This document shows positions 27,366-36,140 of a DNA stretch of 64,000 nucleotides, piece after piece. The translations under genes and the position numbers were made by a program. Below the pieces are notes generated by a model. The model was not told the DNA's origin. It ran no database searches and saw nothing but the letters and a program-made list of their open reading frames with translations. Positions within the stretch are counted from its first letter, which is position 1, and each line of letters begins with the position of its first letter. Source of the DNA: Solibacillus sp. FSL W7-1464 (GTDB lineage Bacteria; Bacillota; Bacilli; Bacillales_A; Planococcaceae); contig NZ_JBBORC010000001.1 of NCBI RefSeq assembly GCF_038004425.1, forward strand, positions 2,643,001 through 2,707,000, written 5' to 3'.

Positions 27366-27394
27366 ATGATACATGGAAATTTTCTACAAATCAA
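27366..27394 (-). promoter_or_regulatory. Sigma-A promoter of the siroheme/sulfite operon
   Basis: On the minus strand, TTGATT (-35), a 17-bp spacer and TATCAT (-10), about 55 bases before the cobA start. Confidence 0.6.
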
Positions 27395-27565
27395 TAATAC
27401 CAAGTAAAAAAATATGAATAATTAGAATAATAGTCCAAACCGATTATTTTTAATTACTCTTAAAGTCTTTCATAAAAATAAGCTAAACAAATTCGTTTAG
27501 CCCATTTTAATGTTACACAACTCTATATAGCAACGACCAATACTGTTAACAAAGGTAAAAAAAGA

Positions 27566-27630
27566 AAAGGCACTAAAAATACAGCCTCCTCTAATGTGTT
27601 TGGTGAGAGAAACGTATTTTTAGCGCCTTT
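27566..27630. other. Long imperfect hairpin in the intergenic region
   Basis: AAAGGC-CTAAAAATAC pairs with GTATTTTTAG-GCCTTT across a 31-nt loop, with one A/C mismatch in each arm. It lies midway in the 520-base gap between cobA and the M50 protease gene. No ORF is seen in this gap. It may be a terminator or a small RNA; function is not clear. Confidence 0.4.
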
Positions 27631-27831
27631 AGTTGTCTAATCAGCACAAAATTATTTATTAAGAAGTAGGTTACTTATTCAATCCCTAGTAAAGCACTTA
27701 ACTATAAAAGTGTTAACAGTATCGTACCGATTTAATTCTTATTCGTCAAGTAGGTTTTTAAAATAATTTAAATTTTCAGGAAACTAAGGGAAAAGCACTG
27801 CACTTGGTTTATACAAATTCAGCGCTTTCTC

Positions 27832-29016
27832 TCAGTTTTCATCCTTCTGTTTTCTTGATACAAAAACAAGCAAGAAAAGCATGAACATAGTCATTACCAA
27901 AAATACAATGGCATCCCAAAATGCGGCACGATTGCCTGCTCCGACAAGGTTCAAATAAATAGTTGTGTACGTATAGTAAAGCTGAGGTACAAAATACAGG
28001 ACTGCCAGAATTAATGTTAATACAACTCCCACTATGTAAACCACACTATACAGGCGAATCATATTCCATTCATTTTCAAATATTTCTTTATAAGTTTCTT
28101 TATCTTTTTGATGTTTTTTAAATAAGGAGTTCAAATAGATTTTGCCGTTTTCCATCAAGTTATAACAGCCTGTTAAATTTTCCACAACATAATAAACATC
28201 CGTTTTCATATAGAAACAGCATTGGTAGATACATTTTATGAAAATATCCAACACGATGATCCCAAGAATTCCTATGAAACCTGAATACGGAAAAAGAAGC
28301 ATTAGAACGAGTGACAGGAAAAGAATGACCTGCTCAAAGGACATTCCGGCAAGATACAGGATATTTCTCTTTTTTTGATCGAGTTTCCAAGCTTGAGTGA
28401 GGTCTGTTTCAAAAACTATAAATAACAGCCGATTTCCGATACTTAATTTAGCAGGCAAGTCATGCGCTCGAATGGCAAGAATATGTCCGAACTCATGAAT
28501 GAAAATTAGTACTAAAGAAATGGATAGATATATAAGAATATTCAACACCATAGAATCGAACAGGAATATATCTTTGTAATGAGGAAAAAGCTCCGGATTC
28601 AGTATGAGAATGATGATGTTTGCAATGAAGAGAAGCATGTAGATTTTGTTCATCGCTCCATTAAAAAATAGACGCCCCACCGAATACGGAATCCATAGAA
28701 AACCACCCGAACGTGATGTGAATTTAGCCTGCTCTTTTTTTACGATCACACCATCTACTTCGTGAACAAGTCCTAACTCCAACAGCTGTTCTACAAAATC
28801 AATGATATCCACTTCTTCATGTGGGTACGATTTTTTTAACGCTTGTTCAATTGACACAAGTTCCTCACCATTTTCCAAACGTTTGATAGCATCAATACCA
28901 ATCTCAGGCAGTTCAAAAAAATCACCGGAAACCGGCTCTTCTACAATATAATGTTTTTTATCTTTTCGAATGGATAACGGACATAGCGTTATTTCGGATT
29001 GAAAGGATACCTTCAA
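27832..29016 (-). CDS. Membrane M50-type metalloprotease with N-terminal PqqD-like domain
   Basis: 394 residues. Residues 1-90 resemble a PqqD-like peptide-recognition fold: LCPLSIRKDKKHYIVEEP, then an acidic region with strands and helices. From about residue 110 the protein is membrane-embedded. The HExxH zinc motif is LIFIHEFGHILAIRAHD near residue 175, with a later conserved aspartate (MKTDVYY) in M50 position. YydH of the B. subtilis epipeptide system is a related membrane peptidase that processes a small modified peptide. TTG start 8 bases after GAGGAGG. It lies just after a 22-codon peptide gene and the HD-GYP gene. A substrate role for that peptide is inferred. Confidence 0.75.
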   Translation of the reverse strand: MKVSFQSEITLCPLSIRKDKKHYIVEEPVSGDFFELPEIGIDAIKRLENGEELVSIEQALKKSYPHEEVDIIDFVEQLLELGLVHEVDGVIVKKEQAKFTSRSGGFLWIPYSVGRLFFNGAMNKIYMLLFIANIIILILNPELFPHYKDIFLFDSMVLNILIYLSISLVLIFIHEFGHILAIRAHDLPAKLSIGNRLLFIVFETDLTQAWKLDQKKRNILYLAGMSFEQVILFLSLVLMLLFPYSGFIGILGIIVLDIFIKCIYQCCFYMKTDVYYVVENLTGCYNLMENGKIYLNSLFKKHQKDKETYKEIFENEWNMIRLYSVVYIVGVVLTLILAVLYFVPQLYYTYTTIYLNLVGAGNRAAFWDAIVFLVMTMFMLFLLVFVSRKQKDEN

Positions 29017-29042
29017 AATCTAGCCTCCTCTATAAATTAAAA

Positions 29043-29068
29043 TAGGATGCTATAATTATAGCATCCTA
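29043..29068 (-). terminator. Perfect palindrome between peptide gene and protease gene
   Basis: 13-bp arms TAGGATGCTATAA / TTATAGCATCCTA with no loop. On the minus strand it is followed by TTTTAATTT. It may attenuate transcription, so that the peptide is made in excess over the protease. Confidence 0.7.
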
Positions 29069-29077
29069 AGTACGTAC

Positions 29078-29146
29078 TTATAATTTTGGTATAAAGAAAC
29101 ACCACCAGCAAGTAACTTTAATTTTTTTTAATTTACGTATTTTCAT
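29078..29146 (-). CDS. 22-residue cationic CWWC peptide, candidate precursor or signal
   Basis: A 23-codon ORF whose ATG overlaps the stop of the HD-GYP gene (ATGA). It has its own AGGGGGAG ribosome site 7 bases upstream, and the in-frame codon shortly before is a stop, so the ATG is the only start. The product has seven Lys/Arg in the first ten residues plus one more, followed by VTCWWCFFIPKL. It is flanked by a membrane HD-GYP protein and a PqqD-like M50 protease. That arrangement recalls small peptide systems in which a membrane protease matures the product, but no radical SAM or other modifying enzyme is present. Not identified as a known family. Confidence 0.6.
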   Translation of the reverse strand: MKIRKLKKIKVTCWWCFFIPKL

Positions 29147-30318
29147 GCTTCTCTCCCCCTCTCAATTCCAGTATTACAATTGGTTTTAGAGATTCGCACC
29201 CATTCCGGGTAAACTTGTTTAAATAACTCTACCAATTTCGGATCAAATTGACTTCCTTGTCCTTCGATAATGCGTTGATATGCTACTTCTAATTGAAGTG
29301 CAGGACGATAGGATCTGGATGAAGTCATCGCATCAAAAGCATCCGCTACCGCAGTAATTCTCGCTAAAAAAGGAATTTCTTCTCCGGCCAGTCCATCCGG
29401 ATACCCTTTTCCATCCCATCTTTCATGGTGGTGATAAATTACGTCTATATTATCTGCAATGCCTTCAACATCCCGAATGGCTTTTGCACCAACAACAGGA
29501 TGTGTTTTAATTATATCAAACTCTTCATCCGTCAACATACCAGGTTTTGTCAAAATTGAGTCAGGAATGCTAACTTTTCCAATATCATGTAATAGACAGG
29601 CGTAATAGAAATAGTTTAACTCAGCAGGTTTAAACTTCTCTGTAGCCTCTGCCATTTTCATTGCATAAGCCGCTACACGTTCACTGTGTCCACGTGTATA
29701 AGGGTCTTTCAACTCCAAAGTAGCAATAACTCCTTTAACAATCCCTTCTAATTGTTCATCATAGGAATATTTCAATGCTTTAATATAATTTAAGAAACGA
29801 TGAAGTAAGATAAAGGAAATTAACGCTAGTATTATATTAACAATTATAGGAAATAAAATAACGGGATCCTTTATAAATAAGCCTACCAGAATATATTTTA
29901 AAATGACACCTAAAGTTACATAATATGTAAATTTTTTACTGACGAATATAGGAGAGAAAAGGATTAAAACAACTTCTACTAAATTTCCGCTTGTGTATGC
30001 GAGAGTACTATCCTTATAATACAAAATGTCTGAAAATAGGTTAGTAAAGAAATAACCGAAAAATATTATATATTTTACAAACCCAGTTTTATTCCTTTTA
30101 ATTAAATAAATAGAGAAAGGAATAAGCCCTAATATGATGCCATATTTAACATACATAAAATCGTACCAGACGGTGCTGTTACTACCCGTATCAAGCCATG
30201 GAAAATGTGGAAAAAGACCATAATATAAAATATCATAACCTAAAAAAACGACATAAAATAATAATAAAAATAGTACCGTTGAATTCTTTTCTTCTTTTAA
30301 AAAAGTAGTTTTCTTCAT
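29143..30318 (-). CDS. Membrane HD-GYP domain protein (c-di-GMP phosphodiesterase-type)
   Basis: 391 residues. The N-terminal half has six or so hydrophobic segments (residues about 15-180). The C-terminal half is an HD-GYP domain: HSERVAAYA, LLHDIGKVSIPD, HPVVGAKAI and YHHHERWDGKGYPDGL. All the metal-binding HD residues and the GYP motif are present. Such proteins usually hydrolyse c-di-GMP. A membrane-sensor module coupled to a peptide gene suggests sensing of an extracellular or membrane signal. An extended -10 promoter lies at 30371-30379. The last codon overlaps the ATG of the 22-codon peptide. Confidence 0.85.
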   Translation of the reverse strand: MKKTTFLKEEKNSTVLFLLLFYVVFLGYDILYYGLFPHFPWLDTGSNSTVWYDFMYVKYGIILGLIPFSIYLIKRNKTGFVKYIIFFGYFFTNLFSDILYYKDSTLAYTSGNLVEVVLILFSPIFVSKKFTYYVTLGVILKYILVGLFIKDPVILFPIIVNIILALISFILLHRFLNYIKALKYSYDEQLEGIVKGVIATLELKDPYTRGHSERVAAYAMKMAEATEKFKPAELNYFYYACLLHDIGKVSIPDSILTKPGMLTDEEFDIIKTHPVVGAKAIRDVEGIADNIDVIYHHHERWDGKGYPDGLAGEEIPFLARITAVADAFDAMTSSRSYRPALQLEVAYQRIIEGQGSQFDPKLVELFKQVYPEWVRISKTNCNTGIERGREA

Positions 30319-30370
30319 TTTTTACCTCACAATTAAATTACTACTCAATAGATCTTATGTTACACGTACC

Positions 30371-30379
30371 ATTATAGCA
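30371..30379 (-). promoter_or_regulatory. Extended -10 promoter of the HD-GYP/peptide/protease unit
   Basis: TGCTATAAT on the minus strand, about 50 bases before the HD-GYP ATG. No good -35 is evident, which fits an extended -10 promoter. The rest of the 383-base gap upstream to the aldehyde dehydrogenase terminator is A/T-rich with no ORF. Confidence 0.65.
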
Positions 30380-30659
30380 CGAGTTTGGAAATTAGTTCTA
30401 TATATCCATAATTTAAATTTCCCGTTTTTTTATTTATTTACTCTTTTAACCATAATATATCCACTATGTACCTATATTTTTTAATAAAGAATATTCATTA
30501 ACTACTTTCAATAAGGCTATCTCAACAATACTCCTATATCTTATGCAACACAATTCCTAATTTTAAATATTTCTATTAACTTAAGTTTATACAAACACTT
30601 TAAGTCACCTAAATCTAAAGACTCATTTAGACAAAAAATTCACCTCCTTAAATATAAAA

Positions 30660-30688
30660 AGACCTAATCTCAAATGTTGATTAGGTCT
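30660..30688 (-). terminator. Terminator of the aldehyde dehydrogenase gene
   Basis: 10-bp stem AGACCTAATC / GATTAGGTCT with a 9-nt loop and an A-run on its left (T-run on the minus strand), 14 bases after the stop codon. Confidence 0.88.
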
Positions 30689-30701
30689 AATCTTATAAAT
30701 A

Positions 30702-32153
30702 TTAAAACGGGTACTCTCGTGGGTCTGTCTGAACTGAAATCCATTTTGTCGTTGTAAATTCATGGATTGCCCATTCACCGCCATAACGGCCCAAGCCTGA
30801 AGCTTTCTCACCTCCAAAGGCAACAATCGGTTCATCATTCACTCCCTGATCGTTGACATGAATCATTCCCGTAATAATCTGTTTAGCCACTTCAACACCT
30901 TGTTCTGTTGTACCGGCATGAACGGCACCGCTCAGTCCATAGTCACTGTCATTAGCAACACGAATCGCTTCCTCTTCACTATCTACAACAATTACACCTA
31001 CAGCAGGTCCGAAAATTTCCTCCTGTGCTATCGGCATATCATTTGTAACATTCGTCAAAATAGTAGGAGCCAGTACATTTCCTTCCACTTCACCCCGTAA
31101 AGCGTATTCCGCACCTTTCTCGATACTTTGGTCGATTAATCGTTGAATTCGGGCGATTTGTTTATTATTAATGAGCGGACCGACAACCACATCATCATTT
31201 TTAGGATCCCCGTATTTAATTTTGGATGCTCTATCCACAAATGCTTTTATAAACGCATCATAAGCCGGACGTTCAACAACAATCCGATTCAGCGACATAC
31301 AAATCTGTCCGCTGTTTAAAAATTTACCGAAAGCGGCAGAAGCAGCTGCTCTTTCTACATCTGCATTCTTCAAGACGAGCATGACATTGTTCCCGCCAAG
31401 TTCTAGAGCCACACGTTTTAAATTTCTTCCGCATACCTCTCCAATATGGCGTCCTACCTCTGTAGAGCCGGTAAAAGAAATAATTTGAGGAATAGGATGC
31501 TCAATAAATGAATCTTTAATTTCGGATGAGCTGCAAACTGTAATATTTAACAATCCTTTAGGAATGCCGGCCTCTTCAAAAACTTCACCCAAAATAAGCC
31601 CGCCTGAAATCATTGTCTGCAGATCCGGTTTAAGCACAACTCCATTCCCCGTTGCCAATGCCGGAGCAAGTGAACGCATCGTTAAATGGAACGGGAAGTT
31701 AAATGGACTAATAATCCCTACTACCCCCGCCGGATTGTGATATACCCGATTCTCTTTTCCTGGAATGATGGATGGCATGATTTTCCCATGCATCCGGAGC
31801 GGGAATGTAGCCGCTTCTTTCATTATGCCAATCGCGCCACTAATTTCAATATTGGCTTTCGTGTGGGAAGCCCCGTTTTCTTCAACTAAAATCTGAACGA
31901 TTTCTTCTCGTCTTCGCTCTACAATTTGGGCAGCTTTTTCTATGATTGCTTGTCTTTGATAAGCATTAACCTGTTCCCATTCTTTTTGTGCTTCTTTGGC
32001 AGCTTGATACGCCTCATCTATGTCTTTTTCATTTGCCAACCGAATTTCTGCAATCGTTTCCTCGTTGTAAGGATTCTGGTCTACATATACTTTTTCGCTG
32101 TTTCCTTCTCTCCATTCGCCACCAATAAACTGCTTATTCCAATTTTTATTCAT
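30702..32153 (-). CDS. NAD(P)-dependent aldehyde dehydrogenase (YfmT-like)
   Basis: 483 residues. It has the catalytic Cys in SGQICMSLNR, the general-base Glu in VALELGGNN, and the cofactor-loop FTGSTEVGRHIG. It oxidises an aldehyde to the acid. Size and motif pattern are close to YfmT-type benzaldehyde/vanillin dehydrogenases, but substrate is not certain. The start is at ATG 32153, after GGAAAGGATG; a longer frame upstream lacks a ribosome site. Confidence 0.88.
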   Translation of the reverse strand: MNKNWNKQFIGGEWREGNSEKVYVDQNPYNEETIAEIRLANEKDIDEAYQAAKEAQKEWEQVNAYQRQAIIEKAAQIVERRREEIVQILVEENGASHTKANIEISGAIGIMKEAATFPLRMHGKIMPSIIPGKENRVYHNPAGVVGIISPFNFPFHLTMRSLAPALATGNGVVLKPDLQTMISGGLILGEVFEEAGIPKGLLNITVCSSSEIKDSFIEHPIPQIISFTGSTEVGRHIGEVCGRNLKRVALELGGNNVMLVLKNADVERAAASAAFGKFLNSGQICMSLNRIVVERPAYDAFIKAFVDRASKIKYGDPKNDDVVVGPLINNKQIARIQRLIDQSIEKGAEYALRGEVEGNVLAPTILTNVTNDMPIAQEEIFGPAVGVIVVDSEEEAIRVANDSDYGLSGAVHAGTTEQGVEVAKQIITGMIHVNDQGVNDEPIVAFGGEKASGLGRYGGEWAIHEFTTTKWISVQTDPREYPF

Positions 32154-32464
32154 AGGTATCATCCTTTCCAACGTTAAAAGCGGTAGAATTTCACTCAAAA
32201 TGCACGCGTCTTCATTAAATGCATGTACATATATCACTTAATACCCTTGATTCGTCATTTTATTACCAATCATTTTCTTTTATTTTCTTATAAGAACATT
32301 CTCTTCTACTTAAGCAATTTGCCACGTTAGTATAAGTGAAAATCTTCACAATATACATGAGCTATGGGTGCATTTTCAAATACACATTGAAATAAACTGA
32401 AAAACATACTATTATTCCCAGTAATATATTGGTAATATTATGTAAAAATAACAAGGAGGTCCAT
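32154..32464. other. Divergent intergenic region
   Basis: 311 bases between the divergent aldehyde dehydrogenase and nitrilase genes. A/T-rich, with an imperfect repeat of GTAATAT (32420-32436) near the nitrilase start. No ORF seen. A sequence resembling sigma-54 elements at 32313-32325 has wrong spacing. Confidence 0.45.
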
Positions 32465-33343
32465 ATGAAACTACGTGTCTCATCCGTTCAATACCATCTT
32501 CATACGATTCGATCATTTGAGGAGTTTGCTCAGCAAGTTGACCATTACGTGCGGGCTGCCCTTGAATTTGAAACAGATTTTATTTTATTCCCTGAGTTTT
32601 TTACGACGCAGCTGTTATCAATAGGAAACATTAAGGGGGAACCTCTTTCCATCAATGAGCTTCCTGACTTTACAGTGCAGTACCTTGATCTATTTACAAG
32701 CTTAGCTGTTAAAACAAAGACGCATATTATCGGCGGTACCCATGTCATACGGAACAATGACAAACTCTACAATGTCGCTCACTTATTTTATCCGGATGGC
32801 ACTGTTGCCACACAGGCGAAACTTCATATTACCCCAACCGAGGTAAACGAGTGGAACATGGCGGCAGGCGAAAGGCTACACCTTTTTGATACAGAAAAAG
32901 GTAGAATTGCAATTTTAACATGTTACGATATTGAATTCCCTGAAATCGTACGAATGGCAAAAGCTCGTGGTGCAGATGTTATCTTTTGTCCCTCTTGTAC
33001 AGATGATCGCCACGGTTTCCATCGTGTACGATACACAAGCCATGCCCGCGCAATTGAAAACCAGATATATGTTGTTACCGCTTCTACAGTCGGGTCGCTC
33101 CCAACCATTGATTTTATGCGCATGAATTTTGGACAGTCCGCGCTTATTGCACCAAATGACGTCCCGTTCCCGCCGCGTGGAATCGTCGTTGAAGGAGAGC
33201 TCAATAACGATATGGTTGTTACGGGGGATTTAGATCTGACACTGCTTTATCAAGTACGCGAAAAAGGCTCAGTAACAACGTGGCGTGACCGTCGTACCGA
33301 TTTATACAATGATTGGGAAAGCAGTTTTATCAATGTACCGTAA
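32465..33343 (+). CDS. Nitrilase-superfamily carbon-nitrogen hydrolase
   Basis: 292 residues with the Glu-Lys-Cys catalytic triad: Glu in ILFPEFFTT, Lys in QAKLHITP, Cys in ILTCYDIEFPE. It hydrolyses an amide or nitrile; substrate unknown. Start at 32465, 7 bases after AAGGAGG. In B. subtilis YhcX a GNAT domain and such a nitrilase domain are in one protein. Here they are consecutive genes in reversed order (nitrilase then GNAT) overlapping by 11 bases. Confidence 0.85.
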   Translation: MKLRVSSVQYHLHTIRSFEEFAQQVDHYVRAALEFETDFILFPEFFTTQLLSIGNIKGEPLSINELPDFTVQYLDLFTSLAVKTKTHIIGGTHVIRNNDKLYNVAHLFYPDGTVATQAKLHITPTEVNEWNMAAGERLHLFDTEKGRIAILTCYDIEFPEIVRMAKARGADVIFCPSCTDDRHGFHRVRYTSHARAIENQIYVVTASTVGSLPTIDFMRMNFGQSALIAPNDVPFPPRGIVVEGELNNDMVVTGDLDLTLLYQVREKGSVTTWRDRRTDLYNDWESSFINVP

Positions 33344-34013
33344 ACAGTTTTATGTGTTTCAAGACAGCATGCCAATCCTTGCGACAATCCGGAATTACAC
33401 GCCTGCAGATTTTGATGCCCTTATCCGTATTCAACAGGATTGCTTTCCTCCCCCGTTTCCTTCAGAGCTTTGGTGGAGTAAAGAACAGCTTGTAAGTCAT
33501 GTTACACATTTCCCGGAAGGTACACTTTGCATTGAAGTGGATGGGCAACTCGTCGGTTCCATGACATCATTGCTCGTTGATTTTGACCCAAATGATCCCA
33601 TACATACGTGGGAAGACATAACGGATAACGGCTATATCCGTACACACGATCCAAATGGCGATACACTCTACATTGTTGACCTTTGTGTGAGCCCAGCTTA
33701 TCGCAGTTTAGGGCTTGGCAAATGGCTCATGCTTTCGATGTACGAAATCGTCATTGAGCAAAAGCGCGTTCGTCTGCTTGGCGGCAGCCGGATGCCGAAC
33801 TATCACCACCATGCCGAGCAGCTTTCACCAGAAGCGTATATTGAAGCCGTTTTGCGTGGTGAAATACACGACAAGGTCATTTCGTTTCTACTACGCTGCG
33901 GTCGCATGCCAATACAAGTTGTCCCACATTATTTAGAGGATAAAGAATCGCATCATTATGGTGTATTAATGGAATGGCGCAACCCTTTCGTCCAAATCAA
34001 GGAGGCTTATTAA
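33333..34013 (+). CDS. GNAT-family N-acetyltransferase
   Basis: 226 residues. The acetyl-CoA motif region is VDLCVSPAYRSLGLGKWLM. It starts at ATG 33333 inside the end of the nitrilase gene (overlap 11 bases), which implies translational coupling. Partner substrate unknown; the YhcX comparison suggests the two proteins act together. Confidence 0.8.
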   Translation: MYRKQFYVFQDSMPILATIRNYTPADFDALIRIQQDCFPPPFPSELWWSKEQLVSHVTHFPEGTLCIEVDGQLVGSMTSLLVDFDPNDPIHTWEDITDNGYIRTHDPNGDTLYIVDLCVSPAYRSLGLGKWLMLSMYEIVIEQKRVRLLGGSRMPNYHHHAEQLSPEAYIEAVLRGEIHDKVISFLLRCGRMPIQVVPHYLEDKESHHYGVLMEWRNPFVQIKEAY

Positions 34014-34684
34014 TGGATTATCATCGCATTACATCGATTACCGATCCGCTGTTTGCAGATATGTATGAACTATTAAAAACGGTGTTTCCACCGGAAGAAG
34101 TATTAGCATTTGAATTATGGAAAGAACCGCTGGAAGATCCAAGCATTCGCGTATTTGTCGCTGTCCATGAAAGTGAAGTCGTTGGGACAACAGAATACCG
34201 TTACTATGAGGATTTAAATGTGGGCATGACCGATTTTACAATTATCGGACGGGAAGGTATTGGCGTCGGGCGATTTTTAGCAACTAAACGTGCGGCAGAT
34301 TTACAAGCATTGGCCCAGAAAAACAACAGGGAAATGGCGGGCATGTTTGCAGAAATCTATGACCCGTATCGTGTAGATGACCACGGCTTTGGCGGAGTAA
34401 AACCAATGGACCCGTTCGTACGCCGTGAAGTGTTATCACATTTAGGCTACAAACGCCTAAACTTCCCGTACGTCCACCCATCATGGCAGTTGGACGGGAC
34501 AGCTGTTAGCGGACTTGATCTATGCTTTATGCCGGCCGACTATGAGCAAACAGAGTTGAATGCACCGCTTATTGCAACATTTTTAAAGACGTACTATGCT
34601 GTATTGCCGGTGAAACCAGATGCATGGGTAGAGATGATCAAGGAGCTCGATGCTAAAGAAAGTGTGGAATTGTTGGCAATCTAG
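34013..34684 (+). CDS. GNAT-like acetyltransferase, second gene
   Basis: 223 residues starting on the TAATG overlap with the preceding GNAT gene, with AAGGAGG 8 bases upstream. The interior IGVGRFLATKRAADLQ is the acetyl-CoA-loop candidate; the C-terminal half is less typical. Third gene of the nitrilase operon. Substrate unknown. Confidence 0.7.
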   Translation: MDYHRITSITDPLFADMYELLKTVFPPEEVLAFELWKEPLEDPSIRVFVAVHESEVVGTTEYRYYEDLNVGMTDFTIIGREGIGVGRFLATKRAADLQALAQKNNREMAGMFAEIYDPYRVDDHGFGGVKPMDPFVRREVLSHLGYKRLNFPYVHPSWQLDGTAVSGLDLCFMPADYEQTELNAPLIATFLKTYYAVLPVKPDAWVEMIKELDAKESVELLAI

Positions 34685-34708
34685 TAATAATAAATTTCAA
34701 AGAAACAA

Positions 34709-34745
34709 AAAAGCTGCCGTCTGCAAAACACAGATGACAGCTTTA
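34709..34745. terminator. Bidirectional terminator
   Basis: AAGCTG-CGTCTG pairs with CAGATG-CAGCTT with one mismatch, flanked by A- and T-runs, between the GNAT operon and the convergent aldo/keto reductase. Confidence 0.85.
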
Positions 34746-34766
34746 GTTTTTTCAGGTTCCCTGTAA

Positions 34767-35843
34767 CTATAACCCAGTATGATTTTTTCGATCCATCAAC
34801 TTAATGTATTCGTCTAAATAAACTTTTTCTGCATTGGAAGCTCTATCCACTGTATTCATGGCGCGGTGCCATAATGGATAAATAGGTTCCAGTGCTGTCA
34901 GGTCATTAATTTGTGAGATCTCGTCGTTTGTTAATTTCAAATTATATGATGCAATATTTTCATGCAACTGTTCTTTCGTTCTTGCAGACAAGATAATTGA
35001 ATCTACATTTGGTCGATCACGCAGCCATGCAAGAACAACTTGCGCTATAGTTGCTTTATGTTTAGACGCAACATCTTGCAGTAAATCGATTAGATTATAA
35101 AACAAATCCGGATTTTTAATATATGTTTCCGGCCAGCCATTCCCTTGTCTCGTACCTGGTTCGAACATTTTGTTTCTTGTAAATTTACCAGTAAGCAGCC
35201 CCTCACCAAGTGGAGACCTGATACTGTTAGCAATGCCCAATTCTTTACCGGCCGGCAAAATTTCGTACTCTGCTTCACGAGATTCCGGTGTGTAATAGAT
35301 TTGCTGTGCAATTGGCGGTATCATATTATTTTCTACTGCCCATGTATGGGTCTTCGCAAGTGCCCACCCGTTGTAATCGGCTACACCCCAATGACGAATT
35401 TTCCCTTTCTTAATTAAGTCATTCATCTCCTGGACCGTTTCGCTAACGTCTACTTGACCGTCCCAACAATGTACGTAATATAGATCAATATAGTCCGTAC
35501 CTAGTCTTTTTAATAGCGTATCTATCGATGAATCAACATTGATTAAAGCTCCCGTATCGGTTGGTTTATCGATCAGCTGAAATCCTTTTTTACTGCTGAT
35601 GATCATATCCTGGCGTTTATCTCGTATCGCTTTGCCAAAAATAACTTCCGCATCACCTTTCGCATACATATTCGCTGTATCAAAATGGTTGATGCCCTGA
35701 TTCAGTGCATAATCCACCATATAATTTGCAGTTGCCTGTTCCATGGGACCCGCTTCTTCAAGACCATTTGTACTAAACATCACCGTACCCAATGCATATT
35801 TAGAAACTTTCAAATCTGAATTGCCAAATAAATTATAATCCAT
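34767..35843 (-). CDS. Aldo/keto reductase
   Basis: 358 residues, TIM-barrel aldo/keto reductase. Catalytic residues: Asp and Tyr in FDTANMYAKGDAE, Lys in ISSKKGFQ, His in YYVHCWDGQ. It uses NADPH to reduce carbonyls. Start at the second of two ATGs (35843), 8 bases after AGGAGGG. Monocistronic. Substrate unknown. Confidence 0.9.
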   Translation of the reverse strand: MDYNLFGNSDLKVSKYALGTVMFSTNGLEEAGPMEQATANYMVDYALNQGINHFDTANMYAKGDAEVIFGKAIRDKRQDMIISSKKGFQLIDKPTDTGALINVDSSIDTLLKRLGTDYIDLYYVHCWDGQVDVSETVQEMNDLIKKGKIRHWGVADYNGWALAKTHTWAVENNMIPPIAQQIYYTPESREAEYEILPAGKELGIANSIRSPLGEGLLTGKFTRNKMFEPGTRQGNGWPETYIKNPDLFYNLIDLLQDVASKHKATIAQVVLAWLRDRPNVDSIILSARTKEQLHENIASYNLKLTNDEISQINDLTALEPIYPLWHRAMNTVDRASNAEKVYLDEYIKLMDRKNHTGL

Positions 35844-36140
35844 CATTATCCCTCCTATGCCTTGTGTTTTCCCATGTTCCCTATTAAATAAAACATTCTA
35901 CGACCCTTTCTTGATATATTAAGCAATTTAAGTATATAGATTAGAATCCGTTAAAAGAGCTATTTAATAATCTCCTTATAACCTCTGAAACACTATGCGG
36001 GATATGAGGGAGTCAAAAAGAAGTTGATTAATACAAAAATTCGGGTAAGAAAAAATAAGTGAAATGTTGCACAGGGGGCAATGAACGAATGAGCACCCCC
36101 CTTTGCTGTCAAAACCAATCGTCGGAAGGAAGTGTTTGAG
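35844..36140. other. Intergenic region
   Basis: 297 A/T-rich bases between two divergent genes. No ORF or strong hairpin found. The last 20 bases carry the GGAAGGA ribosome site for the next gene. Confidence 0.45.

Noticed and set aside
20210-30318. Functional pairing of the GGDEF and HD-GYP genes
   Set aside because: They are 8 kb apart in different transcription units with no shared site; only a shared second messenger is implied.
32313-32325. TGGCA / TTGC sequence resembling a third sigma-54 promoter
   Set aside because: On the minus strand GG and GC are only 5 bases apart, not 10, so it cannot be a sigma-54 promoter.
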